Assembly: GCA_033850885.1 (NCBI GenBank)
Contig: JAWWPG010000056.1
Location: 1 to 64,000 of the forward strand
Origin: JAWWPG01 sp033850885
GTDB taxonomy: Bacteria > Actinomycetota > Actinomycetes > Propionibacteriales > Nocardioidaceae
Reading direction: 5' to 3'
DNA: 64,000 nt
Below the pieces are notes generated by a model. It did not search any database and was not told the DNA's origin. It worked only from the letters and a program-made list of their open reading frames with translations. Of the stretch, positions 33,587-42,353 are shown piece by piece. Numbering within the stretch: the stretch's first letter is position 1; every line of letters starts with the position of its first letter. The position numbers were made by a program, and so were the translations under genes.

Positions 33587-34826
33587 CGCGCGGTCGGTTG
33601 CCGCCGTCGTCGAGGGGGCGCACCGTCGGCACTGGTCAGCCGTGCTGGCTTCGACGGTGCGCCTCACGCGCGACATCGACCTGGCCGAAGACTGCACTCA
33701 AGAGGCGTTCGTCAGGGCCTTGCGCACCTGGCCCGGTGCCGTTCCGGACAACCCCGCCGCCTGGCTCACCACGGTGGCGCGCCGGGAGGCACTCGACAGG
33801 CTTCGACGCGAGACGACGCTTCGCCGTAAGCTCCCCCTGCTCGCCGTCGAGGTCGAACGCAGCACGCCTGCCGTGCCGGGCGAGGAGGCGGCGGATGCAC
33901 CGGCCGACCTACTTCGCCTCGTCTTCACCTGCTGCCACCCGGCGCTCGCGCCGGAGTCGCGGGTCGCCCTGACCCTCCGCCTGATGTGCGGGTTGACCAC
34001 CGCCGAGGTGGCCGGCTGCTTGCTGATCAAGGAGAGCGCCGCAGCCGCTCGGGTCACCCGGGCGAAGAAGAAGATCGCGGCGGCCAAGATCCCGTTCCGG
34101 ATCCCGGGACCTGACGAGCTGCCACAGCGGCTCGATGCCGTGCTCACCGTGGTCCATCTCGTCTATACGGCGGGACACACGGCCAGCGGGCAGGACCTTC
34201 GACGTACGGACCTCACGGGTCGGGCGATCGACCTGGCCCGGATGCTGGTCATGCTGATGCCGGAGGAGACTGAGGCCGCCGGCCTGCTCGCCCTGCTGCT
34301 GCTCACGGAGGCACGCGGTGACAGCCGCGTCGGGCAGGACGGCGAGCTGGTCCTGCTCGCCGACCAGGACCGCGACCGCTGGGATTCCCAGCTGATTGCG
34401 GAAGGCATCTCGCGGGCCACCGCCGCCCTGCAGAGCGGTGAGGGTCGGTTCACGCTGCAAGCCGCGATCGCGGGGTTGCACGCGATTGCACCCTCGTGGG
34501 ACACGACCGACTGGCGTCAGGTCGCTCGGATGTACGACGCGTTGATGACTCGCTGGCCGTCGGCCGTGGTGGCCCTCAACCGGGTCGCCGCGCGCAGCCT
34601 CGAGCCGGGTGCCGACCTGCGCGCCATGCTCGACGAGCTGGAGCTCCTCGCGTTCGAGCCTGCGCTGCGCGCCTACTGCTACCTCCCCGCGACGCGTGCC
34701 GACGTGCTGGCCCGGCTCGGCCGCCCGGCTGAGGCATCGAAGGCGTACGACGAGGCGCTGCTGCTGTCCGTGAACGAGACCGAGCGGCGCTTTCTGCTGC
34801 GGCGGAAGGCCAACCTGCCCAGCTGA
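33576..34826 (+). CDS. ECF-type RNA polymerase sigma factor with long C-terminal extension (ECF42-like)
   Basis: The product is 416 aa. Region 2 (HRRHWSAVLASTVRLTRDIDLAEDCTQEAFVRAL) and region 4 (PESRVALTLRLMCGLTTAEVAGCLLIKESAAAARVTRAKKKI) make a sigma-70 ECF factor. The 220-residue C-terminal domain (DUF6596-like, TPR-like repeats, with ALNRVAARSLEPG and LAFEPALRAYCYLPATRADVLARLGR) is characteristic of ECF42. GTG 33576 lies inside the YCII gene, so translation is coupled. No anti-sigma gene is present; the C-terminal domain may take that role. Confidence 0.88.
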   Translation: MAPDARSVAAVVEGAHRRHWSAVLASTVRLTRDIDLAEDCTQEAFVRALRTWPGAVPDNPAAWLTTVARREALDRLRRETTLRRKLPLLAVEVERSTPAVPGEEAADAPADLLRLVFTCCHPALAPESRVALTLRLMCGLTTAEVAGCLLIKESAAAARVTRAKKKIAAAKIPFRIPGPDELPQRLDAVLTVVHLVYTAGHTASGQDLRRTDLTGRAIDLARMLVMLMPEETEAAGLLALLLLTEARGDSRVGQDGELVLLADQDRDRWDSQLIAEGISRATAALQSGEGRFTLQAAIAGLHAIAPSWDTTDWRQVARMYDALMTRWPSAVVALNRVAARSLEPGADLRAMLDELELLAFEPALRAYCYLPATRADVLARLGRPAEASKAYDEALLLSVNETERRFLLRRKANLPS

Positions 34827-34944
34827 CGCCAGCCGACCGGGTTGACCAGCCGGGCATCGAGGTGTCCGAGTGGGAGCAGGTTGGACGTGCCACGGCCTTC
34901 GACCGCGAGCCAGACCCGGAAGCGGGCCAGCGGAGCGTCGAGGG

Positions 34945-35691
34945 TCAGACCCGGTAGACCTTGTCCTGGGTGGCCTGGGCCCGAGGGCGGATCGTCAGAT
35001 GGTCGATGTTGACATGGGCGGGACGGGTCGCGACCCAGGTGACGGCGTCGGCGACATCGTCGGCGGTCAGCGGGTTGGGCACGCCGGCGTACACCGCGTC
35101 CCGCCGGGCCTTGTCGCCGTCGAAACGGTGCAGCCCGAACTCCTCCGTCTTCACCATGCCGGGCGAGATCTCCGAGATCCGCACCGGCTGGCCGAGGAGC
35201 TCGAGCCGCAGGGTCTGGGTCATGGCGGCGACCCCGTGCTTTGCGGCCGTATAGCCGCCGCCGCGCTCGTACGCCGTGTGGCCCGCCGTCGACCCCATGT
35301 TGATCACGACCGCGTCGCCGCTGCCCAGCAGCGCTGGCAGCAGCGCCTTCGTGACGTTGAGCGTGCCGATGACGTTCAGCTCGTACATCGCGCGCCACTG
35401 CTCCGGATCCGCGTCTGCCACCGTGTCGAAGCCGAACGCCCCGCCGGCGTTGTTGACCAGGACGCTGAGGGACTCACCCACGGCCTCTGCCAGCCGCTTC
35501 ACCTGGTCGACGTCGCGGACGTCGCAGGGGACAGCGCTTCCCTCGATCTCCTGGGCCAGCGCCTTGATCCGGTCCTCCCGTCTGGCCGCGCAGACGACGT
35601 GGAAACGGGCGGCGGCCAGGTGGCGGGCGCAGGCCGCTCCGATACCGCTACTGGCGCCGGTGACGACGGCGAGGGGGCGTGTCGAGTCCAT
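34945..35691 (-). CDS. Short-chain dehydrogenase/reductase
   Basis: The product is 248 aa. It has the TGASSGIGAACARHLA dinucleotide motif, NNAGGAFGFD, catalytic Tyr and Lys in YTAAKHGVAAM and Ser in INMGSTAGH, and PGMVKTEEF. This is a classical SDR, likely NADP-dependent (Arg-rich segment CAARREDR after beta 2). Substrate unknown. ATG 35691. It stands alone on its strand between the ECF gene and the divergent mshA gene. Confidence 0.88.
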   Translation of the reverse strand: MDSTRPLAVVTGASSGIGAACARHLAAARFHVVCAARREDRIKALAQEIEGSAVPCDVRDVDQVKRLAEAVGESLSVLVNNAGGAFGFDTVADADPEQWRAMYELNVIGTLNVTKALLPALLGSGDAVVINMGSTAGHTAYERGGGYTAAKHGVAAMTQTLRLELLGQPVRISEISPGMVKTEEFGLHRFDGDKARRDAVYAGVPNPLTADDVADAVTWVATRPAHVNIDHLTIRPRAQATQDKVYRV

Positions 35692-35836
35692 GGCGACATC
35701 TTGGCACCCCGGCGTGCCGAGGCGTCCAGCGAGCACGACCTCGGGTATCGGTCCGGTATCAAAGGCATGGATTACGGAGTCTGAGGGAATTAGAAGAGAC
35801 TGACCCGGCGTTGACCTGACTCGGAGGTGGCGGCCT

Positions 35837-37168
35837 GTGCAGCGCTGCGAAAGCGTAGCCGCGCGCGGCGACAATGTCGTGCGGGTAGGTCGGCGTACCC
35901 GAAAGCTAGGACGCGTCGCGATGTTCAGCGTCCACACCTCCCCGCTCGCCCAACCGGGCTTGGGCGACGCCGGCGGCATGAACGTGTACGTCGTCGAGCT
36001 TTCCCGCCGACTCGCCAGGCTCGGTATCAAGGTGGAGATCTTCACCCGGGCGACGTCCGGGGGGCAGCCGAACGTCGTCGAGATGGAGCCGGGGATCCTC
36101 GTCCGGCACGTGATCGCGGGACCCTTCGAGGGACTCGCAAAGTCCGACCTGCCCGGCCAGCTCTGCACGTTCGCGCGTGAGGTGCTGCGGACCGAGGCCG
36201 CCTACGAGCCTGGCTACTACGACCTGATCCACTCCCACTACTGGCTGTCGGGCCAGGTAGGCGCGCTCGCTCGCGACCGCTGGGGCGTGCCACTCGTCCA
36301 CTCCATGCACACGATGGCCAAGGTGAAGAACCGGCTGCTCGCGGACGGCGACGACGCCGAGCCGCCGGTTCGGATCATCGGCGAACAGCAGGTCGTCGAC
36401 GCCGCCGACCTCATCATCGCGAGCACTGCGGCGGAGGGCCAGGAGCTCGTTGAGCTCTACGGCGCTGCTCCCGAACGGTTGCGGATCATCAACCCTGGCG
36501 TGGATCTCAGCGTCTTCTCCCCAGGTGACACTGCCACGGCGCGGGACCGCGTGGGCATCCCGCGGGATGCCCACGTACTGATGTTCGCCGGCCGACTGCA
36601 GCCCCTCAAGGCTCCCGACGTCGTGATCAAGGCGACTGCCGCGCTGCTGGGGCGGCGTCCCGAGCTGCGCTCCAACCTTGTCGTCCCGATCATCGGGGGC
36701 CCCTCCGGAAGCGGTCTCGGCACCCCGGACGCGTTGCGAGCCCTCGCCGCCAGGCTGGGGGTTTCCGACGTGGTGCGTTTCGTCCCGCCCGTCGGCCGGG
36801 CCGAGCTCGTCGACCACCTGCGGGCCGCCTCGGTGGTGTGCGTCCCGTCGTACAACGAGTCGTTCGGTCTGGTCGCCCTGGAGGCTCAGGCCTGTGGTAC
36901 GCCGGTGGTGGCCTCGAACGTCGGGGGTCTGCCCACCGCCGTACGTGATGGGGTCACCGGCATCCTCGTCGACGGACACTGTCCCGACGACTATGCGAGC
37001 GTCATCGAGCGGCTGTTCGACGAACCGCAGCTGCTGTCCGCGTTGGGTCGTGCCGGCGCTGAGCACGCGGCCTCCTTCGGCTGGACCCGGACCGCCGAGC
37101 GCACGATCGATGCCTACCTCGACGCGGAGGAGCTCGGCTGGCCCGAGGCGATGGCTGCCGCGCAATGA
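35837..37168 (+). CDS. mshA: D-inositol-3-phosphate glycosyltransferase (mycothiol synthesis)
   Basis: The product is 443 aa. It contains MFSVHTSPLAQPGLGDAGGMNVYVVELSRRLA, HSHYWLSGQVGALARDRWG, VHSMHTMAKVKN, the NPGVDLSVFSPGD hinge and the GT-B C-terminal motif ESFGLVALEAQACGTPVVASNVGGL. These are specific MshA marks, including the GDAGGMNVY loop. It transfers GlcNAc from UDP-GlcNAc to inositol 3-phosphate, the first step of mycothiol synthesis. GTG 35837 follows GGAGGT. mshD lies 26 kb away, as is usual for unlinked msh genes. Confidence 0.94.
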   Translation: MQRCESVAARGDNVVRVGRRTRKLGRVAMFSVHTSPLAQPGLGDAGGMNVYVVELSRRLARLGIKVEIFTRATSGGQPNVVEMEPGILVRHVIAGPFEGLAKSDLPGQLCTFAREVLRTEAAYEPGYYDLIHSHYWLSGQVGALARDRWGVPLVHSMHTMAKVKNRLLADGDDAEPPVRIIGEQQVVDAADLIIASTAAEGQELVELYGAAPERLRIINPGVDLSVFSPGDTATARDRVGIPRDAHVLMFAGRLQPLKAPDVVIKATAALLGRRPELRSNLVVPIIGGPSGSGLGTPDALRALAARLGVSDVVRFVPPVGRAELVDHLRAASVVCVPSYNESFGLVALEAQACGTPVVASNVGGLPTAVRDGVTGILVDGHCPDDYASVIERLFDEPQLLSALGRAGAEHAASFGWTRTAERTIDAYLDAEELGWPEAMAAAQ

Positions 37169-37698
37169 CGGCCGGCGCCGGCGGCCCCTCGTCCGCGGAG
37201 GCCTCGGCGGTCTCGGTAGCCCGCACCGTGCGAACCGCGCTGGCCGCCGCCGGCCTCGAGGCGGCTGAGCCGAGTCCGGGCGTGTTCGTGCTGGACCTGC
37301 CCGGAGAGCGCAAGCTCTCCACACCCTGCCAGCTCGTCGTCGGCGACCACGCGCTCGCCGTGCACGCCTTCGTCTGCCGCAACCCCGACGAGAACCACGA
37401 GGGCGTCTACCGCTGGCTGTTGGGCCGCAATCTCAGGCTGTACGGCGTCGCGTTCGGTGTCGACCACAACGGCGACATCTACCTCGACGGGCGGATCTCC
37501 CTCGAGGCGGTCACCGCCACGGAGGTCGACCGGCTGCTCGGTGCGGTGCTCACGTACGCCGACGAGTCGTTCAACACGATCCTCGAGCTGGGGTTCGCCA
37601 CCTCCATCCGCAAGGAGTGGGACTGGCGGCGCAAGCGCGGCGAGTCGACCCGAAACCTCGAGGCCTTCCGAGGGTGGCTCGACCCCTCCGCAGACTGA
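37165..37698 (+). CDS. YbjN domain-containing protein
   Basis: The product is 177 aa, starting at ATG 37165, overlapping the mshA stop (ATGA). The YbjN-like domain covers about residues 28-150: FVLDLPGERKLSTPCQLVVGDHALAVHAFVCRNPDENHEG and GDIYLDGRISLEAVTATEVDRLLGAVLTYADESFNTIL. The mshA-YbjN order matches Rv0486-Rv0487. YbjN-family proteins often behave like secretion chaperones, but the role here is unknown. It ends just before a duplicated-repeat stretch. Confidence 0.9.
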   Translation: MTAGAGGPSSAEASAVSVARTVRTALAAAGLEAAEPSPGVFVLDLPGERKLSTPCQLVVGDHALAVHAFVCRNPDENHEGVYRWLLGRNLRLYGVAFGVDHNGDIYLDGRISLEAVTATEVDRLLGAVLTYADESFNTILELGFATSIRKEWDWRRKRGESTRNLEAFRGWLDPSAD

Positions 37699-37700
37699 CG

Positions 37701-37791
37701 CCCGTTCAGCCGTCGCAAAGTTGCCGTTCAGCCGTCGCAAAAGTGGCTGTACGTCGGGCAAGGCACGAGTGGTGGCCCAACTTTCCGACGG
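37701..37791. repeat. Duplicated motif with a matching inverted arm between YbjN and gpmA genes
   Basis: CGTTCAGCCGTCGCAAA is repeated in direct orientation (37703-37719 and 37725-37741; period 22). CAACTTTCCGACGG (37778-37791) is the inverse of CCGTCGCAAAGTTG (37710-37723) with one mismatch. The structure lies between two convergent stops. It may be a terminator or a relic of a mobile palindrome; it resembles family 1 in arm layout but not in sequence. Confidence 0.5.
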
Positions 37792-37811
37792 GTCAACCTC
37801 AGCGCATTGCC

Positions 37812-38567
37812 TCAGCGGCCCTGGTTGGCGACGGCCTCGATGGCGGCGGCCGCCGCCTCCGGGTCGAGGTACTCGCCACCAGGCCGCACCGGCTTCATCT
37901 CGTCATCGAGGTTGTACACCAGGGGGATCCCGGTCGGGATGTTGAGGCTTACCACCGCCTCTTCGGACATGTCGTCGAGGTGCTTGACGAGGGCGCGCAG
38001 CGAGTTGCCGTGAGCCGTGACCAGGACGGTCTCGCCCCGGCGCAGGTCTGGCACCACCACGTCGTACCAGTAGGGCAGCACCCGGACCAGGACGTCGGCG
38101 AGGCACTCGGTGTGCGGCATCAGCTCGGGCGGCAGGTCGGCGTACCGGGGGTCGCCGCTCTGGCTGAACTCGCTGTCCGGATCGAGCGGCGGCGGGGGCG
38201 TGTCGTAGCTGCGCCGCCACAGCATGAACTGCTCCTCGCCGAACTCCGCCAGCGTCTCCTTCTTGTCCTTGCCCTGCAAAGCGCCGTAGTGCCGCTCGTT
38301 GAGCCGCCACGACCGGCGAACCGGGATCCATTGCCGGTCGACAACGTCGAGGCAGACCTCGGCGGTGGAGATGGCGCGCCGCAGCACTGATGTGTGGAGT
38401 ACGTCGGGAAGGATCTCGCGCTCCGCGAGCAGGGAACCGCCACGGGCCGCCTCGTCGCGGCCCTTGTCCGACAGGGCGACGTCGACCCACCCGGTGAAGA
38501 GGTTCTTGGCGTTCCAGTCGCTTTCGCCGTGGCGCAGCAGCACCAGGCGGTAGGGCGCATCCGTCAT
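37812..38567 (-). CDS. gpmA: 2,3-bisphosphoglycerate-dependent phosphoglycerate mutase
   Basis: The product is 251 aa, the usual dPGM size. RHGESDWNAKNLFTGWVDVALS contains the phospho-accepting His (LLRHGES), and LNERHYGALQGKDK and VTAHGNSLRAL contribute the second His. It interconverts 3- and 2-phosphoglycerate in glycolysis. ATG 38567 starts MTDAPYRLVLLRHGES. Neighbours on either side (mshA-YbjN, phoU-senX3) reproduce the Rv0486-Rv0491 block. Confidence 0.95.
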   Translation of the reverse strand: MTDAPYRLVLLRHGESDWNAKNLFTGWVDVALSDKGRDEAARGGSLLAEREILPDVLHTSVLRRAISTAEVCLDVVDRQWIPVRRSWRLNERHYGALQGKDKKETLAEFGEEQFMLWRRSYDTPPPPLDPDSEFSQSGDPRYADLPPELMPHTECLADVLVRVLPYWYDVVVPDLRRGETVLVTAHGNSLRALVKHLDDMSEEAVVSLNIPTGIPLVYNLDDEMKPVRPGGEYLDPEAAAAAIEAVANQGR

Positions 38568-38611
38568 GCTGGCACCTTACCGAGGGCGTCGGGTCGCCGT
38601 ATCCGCAGAGG

Positions 38612-39271
38612 TCAGACGGCCAGCGGGTGCTCGCCCGTCACGATGAAGACGAGGCGTCGCGCCATCGACACGGCGTGGTCGCCGACCCGCTCGTAGTAGC
38701 GACCCAGGAGGGCGATGTCCACCGCTGCCTCGACACCTTCGACCATCTCGGACCACTCCTCGCTGAGCAGCGCCTGGAACATCGACCGGCGCAGGGTATC
38801 CATCTGGTCATCGGTGTTCTCGAGGACGAGGGCCGCATCGACGTCCCGGTTGGCGATGATCTGCGCCGCCTGGGAGATCATGTGGTCAGCGGTGGCCGCC
38901 ATCGCCTTGATCGTCGGGATCAGCAGCGTCGGAACCGCCTTTCCCGGATAGCGCCGCCGGGCGACCTTGGCGACGTGCACTGCGAGGTCACCCATCCGCT
39001 CGAGGTCGGCGACCATTCTCAACGCGGCCACCAGCATCCGCAGGTCGCCGGCGACGGGGGCCTGCCGGGCGAGGATGTCGAAGCTCTCGTCCTCGATCCG
39101 CTCCCGCGCGGTGTCGATGTCGATGTCGCCACCGATCACGGTCTCGGCGCGTGCGACGTCGGCCTCGAGCAGGGCGCGAGTCGCCTCGGCCAGCGCGTTT
39201 CGGACGTCGCCCGTCAGGTCGACAATGCTGACGAGGACGGCGTCGAGCTGGTGCTGGTACTGATCGCGCAT
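38612..39271 (-). CDS. phoU: Phosphate-transport regulatory protein PhoU
   Basis: The product is 219 aa with two PhoU three-helix repeats. The metal-site motifs are RMVADLERMGDLAVHVAKVARR (about residues 86-107) and LGRYYERVGDHAVSMARRLV (about 189-208). PhoU represses the phosphate-starvation response through the histidine kinase. It starts at ATG 39271 and is divergent from senX3, 132 bp apart, with a PHO box in between. The pstSCAB genes are not in the window. Confidence 0.93.
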   Translation of the reverse strand: MRDQYQHQLDAVLVSIVDLTGDVRNALAEATRALLEADVARAETVIGGDIDIDTARERIEDESFDILARQAPVAGDLRMLVAALRMVADLERMGDLAVHVAKVARRRYPGKAVPTLLIPTIKAMAATADHMISQAAQIIANRDVDAALVLENTDDQMDTLRRSMFQALLSEEWSEMVEGVEAAVDIALLGRYYERVGDHAVSMARRLVFIVTGEHPLAV

Positions 39272-39314
39272 GGCGTCCACCGTAGATGTGCTGGATAACG
39301 CGCAGGCGTCGGGA

Positions 39315-39332
39315 CATGAACGCACGGTGAAC
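39315..39332. promoter_or_regulatory. PHO box (RegX3/PhoP-type direct repeat) between phoU and senX3
   Basis: CATGAAC (39315-39321), 4 nt, GGTGAAC (39326-39332): two 7-bp units with an 11-bp period, the reverse complement of the GTTCACC-N4-GTTCACC RegX3/PhoP box (first unit has two mismatches). It is placed between the divergent phoU and senX3-regX3 genes. That implies RegX3 autocontrol and control of phoU. Confidence 0.7.
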
Positions 39333-39403
39333 AATCGCCGAAGGGCCATTCCCGGCGCGGCTCGCATGGCAGCGGCCGTCGGATGTCTGCGTACGATCGA
39401 ATC

Positions 39404-40639
39404 ATGCAGACGTCCACGGCGCTCCTGCTGGGCGGCGCGATCGGTGTGCTGCTCGGCGCCGTCACCGTTCTCGCGTGGCGGCTCAGCGAGCGCGACCAGG
39501 GGCGCGCCTCCGCCGTGGCCGAGCCGCTGGTCCCGCCTGGAGTGGCTGCGGTGCTCTCCGTCCTGCGGTCGTCGGCGCTGGTCGTCGGTCCCGGCGACGA
39601 GGTGCTCAAGGCCAGCGCACCGGCTCACATGCTGGGGGTCGTGCGAGGGTCACAGCTCAACGTGTCCGATCTGCTCGAGATGGTGCACCTGGTACGTCGC
39701 GACGGCCAGATCCGGGAGGGGGAGCTGGTCCTGCGGCGGAGCCGGACCGGGCCGGCCCTCAACGTCGCCGCCCGGGTGGCGCCCCTGGGCAGCAGGCTGG
39801 TGCTGGTCCTGGTGGAGGACCGGACCCGCGAACGGCGCGTCGACGCCATTCGACGCGACTTCGTCGCCAACGTCAGCCACGAGCTCAAGACCCCGGTTGG
39901 TGCCCTCCACCTCCTTGCTGAGGCTGTCGGCGAGGCGTCGGAGGACCCGGAGGCCGTGCTGCGGTTCGCCGCTCGGATGCAGACAGAGAGCGATCGCCTG
40001 GCCCGGTTGGTGCAGCAGATCATCGAGCTGTCGCGCCTTCAGGCCGACGACCCACTCGAGGACGCCGCCGCCGTCTCTGTCGACGAGATCGTGGAGCGGG
40101 CGATGGACCGAGTGCGCGTCGACTCGGCCGGCAAGCTCGTCGACCTCAGGTTCGCGGGGCAGCACGGTTGTGTCGTCATCGGCAACGGCGACCAGATCCT
40201 CGCGGCCCTCGGCAACCTCGTGGAGAACGCCGTCGTCTACAGCCCACCTCGGACCCAGGTGGCGATCACGACGCGCCTGGTGGAATCGATGGTCGACATC
40301 TCTGTGACCGACCAGGGGGTAGGCATCCCCGCCACCGAGCTCGACCGGATCTTCGAACGCTTCTACCGCGTCGACCCGGCGCGGGCGCGGGCGACCGGCG
40401 GCACCGGGCTCGGCCTGTCGATCGTCAAGCACGTCGCCGCAACCCACGGTGGCGAGGTACGCGTGTGGAGTGTCGAGGGGGAAGGGTCGACCTTCACCAT
40501 GTCGCTGCCCGCCCAGCTCGACGAGCACGGGGACCCCGTGGTCGCCGGCCCACGTCGCACTCGCCCCGCCGCCGCCGTACGAGAACCGCGTGGAACCCCC
40601 GCTCCGACCGGCGCAGCACGTTCGAGGGACGCGTCATGA
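39404..40639 (+). CDS. senX3: Sensor histidine kinase SenX3
   Basis: The product is 411 aa. One membrane segment (residues about 7-25, LLLGGAIGVLLGAVTVLAW) is followed by a PAS-like domain (about 45-140). The DHp domain has His159 in FVANVSHELKTPVGAL. The ATPase domain has NLVENAVVYSPP, DQGVGIPATELDRIFERFYR and GGTGLGLSIVKH. With RegX3 it responds to low phosphate, with PhoU as a partner. ATG 39404 gives a compact N-terminus; ATG 39383 is in frame upstream. The stop overlaps the regX3 ATG. Confidence 0.93.
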   Translation: MQTSTALLLGGAIGVLLGAVTVLAWRLSERDQGRASAVAEPLVPPGVAAVLSVLRSSALVVGPGDEVLKASAPAHMLGVVRGSQLNVSDLLEMVHLVRRDGQIREGELVLRRSRTGPALNVAARVAPLGSRLVLVLVEDRTRERRVDAIRRDFVANVSHELKTPVGALHLLAEAVGEASEDPEAVLRFAARMQTESDRLARLVQQIIELSRLQADDPLEDAAAVSVDEIVERAMDRVRVDSAGKLVDLRFAGQHGCVVIGNGDQILAALGNLVENAVVYSPPRTQVAITTRLVESMVDISVTDQGVGIPATELDRIFERFYRVDPARARATGGTGLGLSIVKHVAATHGGEVRVWSVEGEGSTFTMSLPAQLDEHGDPVVAGPRRTRPAAAVREPRGTPAPTGAARSRDAS

Positions 40640-41328
40640 CACGGGTTCTTGTCGTCGAGGACGAGGAGAGCTACAGCGATGCGCTCGCCTACATGCTGCG
40701 CAAGGAGGGCTTCGAGGTGGCCCTCGCCGGCACCGGCCCGGACGCGCTCGCCGAGTTTGAGCGCGCCGGAGCGGACATCGTGCTGCTCGACCTGATGCTG
40801 CCGGGCCTGCCGGGCACCGAGGTTTGCCGGCGGATTCGCCAGGTCTCCTCCGTCCCGGTGATCATGGTCAGCGCCAAGGACAGCGAGGTCGACAAGGTCG
40901 TCGGCCTCGAGCTGGGCGCCGACGACTATGTGACGAAGCCGTACAGCCCGCGTGAGCTGGTGGCGCGCATTCGCGCAGTCCTCCGCCGTGGCGTCGAGCC
41001 GGAGCTGGTGCCGGCGACCCTGGAATGCGGCCAGGTCCGGATGGACGTTGAGCGGCACCTGGTGACGGTCCACGGATCGGAGGTACGGATGCCGCTCAAG
41101 GAGTTCGAGCTGCTCGAGATGTTCCTGCGCAACACCGGTCGGGTGCTCACCCGCGGGCAGCTCATCGACCGCGTCTGGGGCTCCGACTACGTCGGTGACA
41201 CCAAGACGCTCGACGTCCACGTCAAACGGCTCCGCGCGAAGATCGAGCCGGACCCCGCTACGCCGCGCTTCCTTGTCACCGTGAGGGGACTCGGCTACAA
41301 GTACGACGTTCCCGTCGGGGTGGCCTGA
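40636..41328 (+). CDS. regX3: OmpR-family response regulator RegX3
   Basis: The product is 230 aa. Receiver: VLVVEDEESYSDAL, phospho-acceptor in IVLLDLMLPG (Asp about 52), YVTKPYSPREL (Lys about 101). Winged helix: MPLKEFELLEMFLRNTGRVLTRGQLI and TLDVHVKRLRAKIE. It activates phosphate-starvation genes. ATG 40636 overlaps the senX3 stop (ATGA). It lies next to a PHO box at the phoU-senX3 gap. Confidence 0.94.
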   Translation: MTRVLVVEDEESYSDALAYMLRKEGFEVALAGTGPDALAEFERAGADIVLLDLMLPGLPGTEVCRRIRQVSSVPVIMVSAKDSEVDKVVGLELGADDYVTKPYSPRELVARIRAVLRRGVEPELVPATLECGQVRMDVERHLVTVHGSEVRMPLKEFELLEMFLRNTGRVLTRGQLIDRVWGSDYVGDTKTLDVHVKRLRAKIEPDPATPRFLVTVRGLGYKYDVPVGVA

Positions 41329-41346
41329 CCGTAGGCGAGCCCTGAA

Positions 41347-41460
41347 GCGTTTGGCCTGAGGCGTTTTGCCTGAGGCGTTTGGGTGGTGCACCACTCGGGT
41401 TGCCCTCAAGCCACCCAGATTTGGGTGGCTCCAGGGCTGTTTGGGTGGTGCACCACCCAA
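41347..41460. repeat. Cluster of palindromes of family 2 with a 14-bp tandem
   Basis: Three hairpins and a tandem repeat lie here. The 14-bp tandem is GCGTTTGGCCTGAG, GCGTTTTGCCTGAG (41347-41374). The palindromes are GGGTGGTGCACCACTC (41381-41396), CCACCCAGATTTGGGTGG (41411-41428) and TTGGGTGGTGCACCACCCAA (41441-41460), the last perfect. The same palindrome recurs at 50661. No gene is predicted in 41329-41585. The stretch sits downstream of regX3 and downstream of the convergent lipoprotein gene, so it may include a terminator. Confidence 0.75.
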
Positions 41461-41585
41461 GCGCCCCCCAAGCGGAGACGTCGTCGACCCCGGCTAGGCA
41501 GTCCCGCGGACCCTTGCCGAACGGCGCGAGCGGGCGCCAGCGGCGCGAGCGGGCGCCAGCGGCGCGAGCGGCCGCGAGAAGGCCG

Positions 41586-42137
41586 TTAGGGGTTGGAGGC
41601 GCTCCTCACGGTGCCCGTCGGGACGGGGCCGAGGGGCACCTGGGCGTACGTCGACGTCTTGGAGATGAGCGGGATGAGTGTGCTGATCGGCGCACCGTTT
41701 CGGAAGGTCATCGTGATCCGGTACGTCGCGCCGGGCTGGAGCGTTCCGTCGAACCTGACGGCGCCGGTGTTGGCCAGCTGGACGGCCTGATGAGGCGGCA
41801 GCGAGATCGTGCCGGGGAGGATCGTCACGTTGACGGAGACACCGTGCGAACCGGTCAGGGTGACCGACTCGAGGGTGTCTGTCCGCGCCTGCTCGTTCAC
41901 CAGAGCACCGACCAGGGTTCCGTGGCCGGAGGCGTCGGTCACTACGATCGCGTTGATCAGGTAGACCCCGTCCTGACGCACACTCACCCCCGGGCCTGGT
42001 TGGTAGAGCTGGTTGGTCTGGGCGTTGAACCCTCCCGAGCAGCCCGTGAGGGTTGCCGCCAGCGCCGCGGAGACGAGCAGCACGCGACGAGCGGACGATC
42101 GCGAGGGCGGCCGAGCCGCCGATGAGTGGGTCGCCAC
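41586..42137 (-). CDS. lpqE: LpqE-like secreted lipoprotein
   Basis: The product is 183 aa with a lipoprotein signal peptide: SARRVLLVSAALAATLTGCSGGF, lipobox LTGC with Cys at about residue 33. The mature part is beta-rich (YLINAIVVTDASGHGTLVGALVNEQ, LESVTLTGSHGVSVNVTILPG, TISLPPHQAVQLANTGAVRFDG). Position next to carD matches Rv3584 (lpqE) next to Rv3583c. GTG 42137 follows AGGAGGA by 8 nt. Function is unknown; a copper-chaperone-like fold is possible, but no HxxM motif is visible. Confidence 0.8.
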   Translation of the reverse strand: MATHSSAARPPSRSSARRVLLVSAALAATLTGCSGGFNAQTNQLYQPGPGVSVRQDGVYLINAIVVTDASGHGTLVGALVNEQARTDTLESVTLTGSHGVSVNVTILPGTISLPPHQAVQLANTGAVRFDGTLQPGATYRITMTFRNGAPISTLIPLISKTSTYAQVPLGPVPTGTVRSASNP

Positions 42138-42297
42138 GGTCGGACGTCCTCCTGCATTCGCTCGGTGGGCGGCCTCCCCGCAGAGGCCTGTCTCAGCGTA
42201 TCGAAGGCCGCCTAGGTCGGCCTGCCGGGACTGCCGACACGCACGAGACGCCATATTTGTCAAGCCCTAAATAGGCGGCTGACCTGCGGAAACGCGA

Positions 42298-42326
42298 TTC
42301 CATGCGGGTAAGCCCCGTGGTATCAT
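42298..42326 (+). promoter_or_regulatory. Candidate carD promoter
   Basis: TATCAT (42321-42326) is a good -10 hexamer, and TTCCAT (42298-42303) lies 17 nt upstream as a weak -35. The start would be near 42333, about 20 nt before the carD ATG. The ribosome site AAAGGGG (42337-42343) is 10 nt upstream of that ATG. Based on sequence only. Confidence 0.45.
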
Positions 42327-42353
42327 TGAGGTGTCGAAAGGGGTTACCTACAC

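Noticed and set aside
37701..37791. Copy of palindrome family 1
   Set aside because: The arms (CCGTCGCAAAGTTG) and loop length do not match family 1, so it was listed separately.
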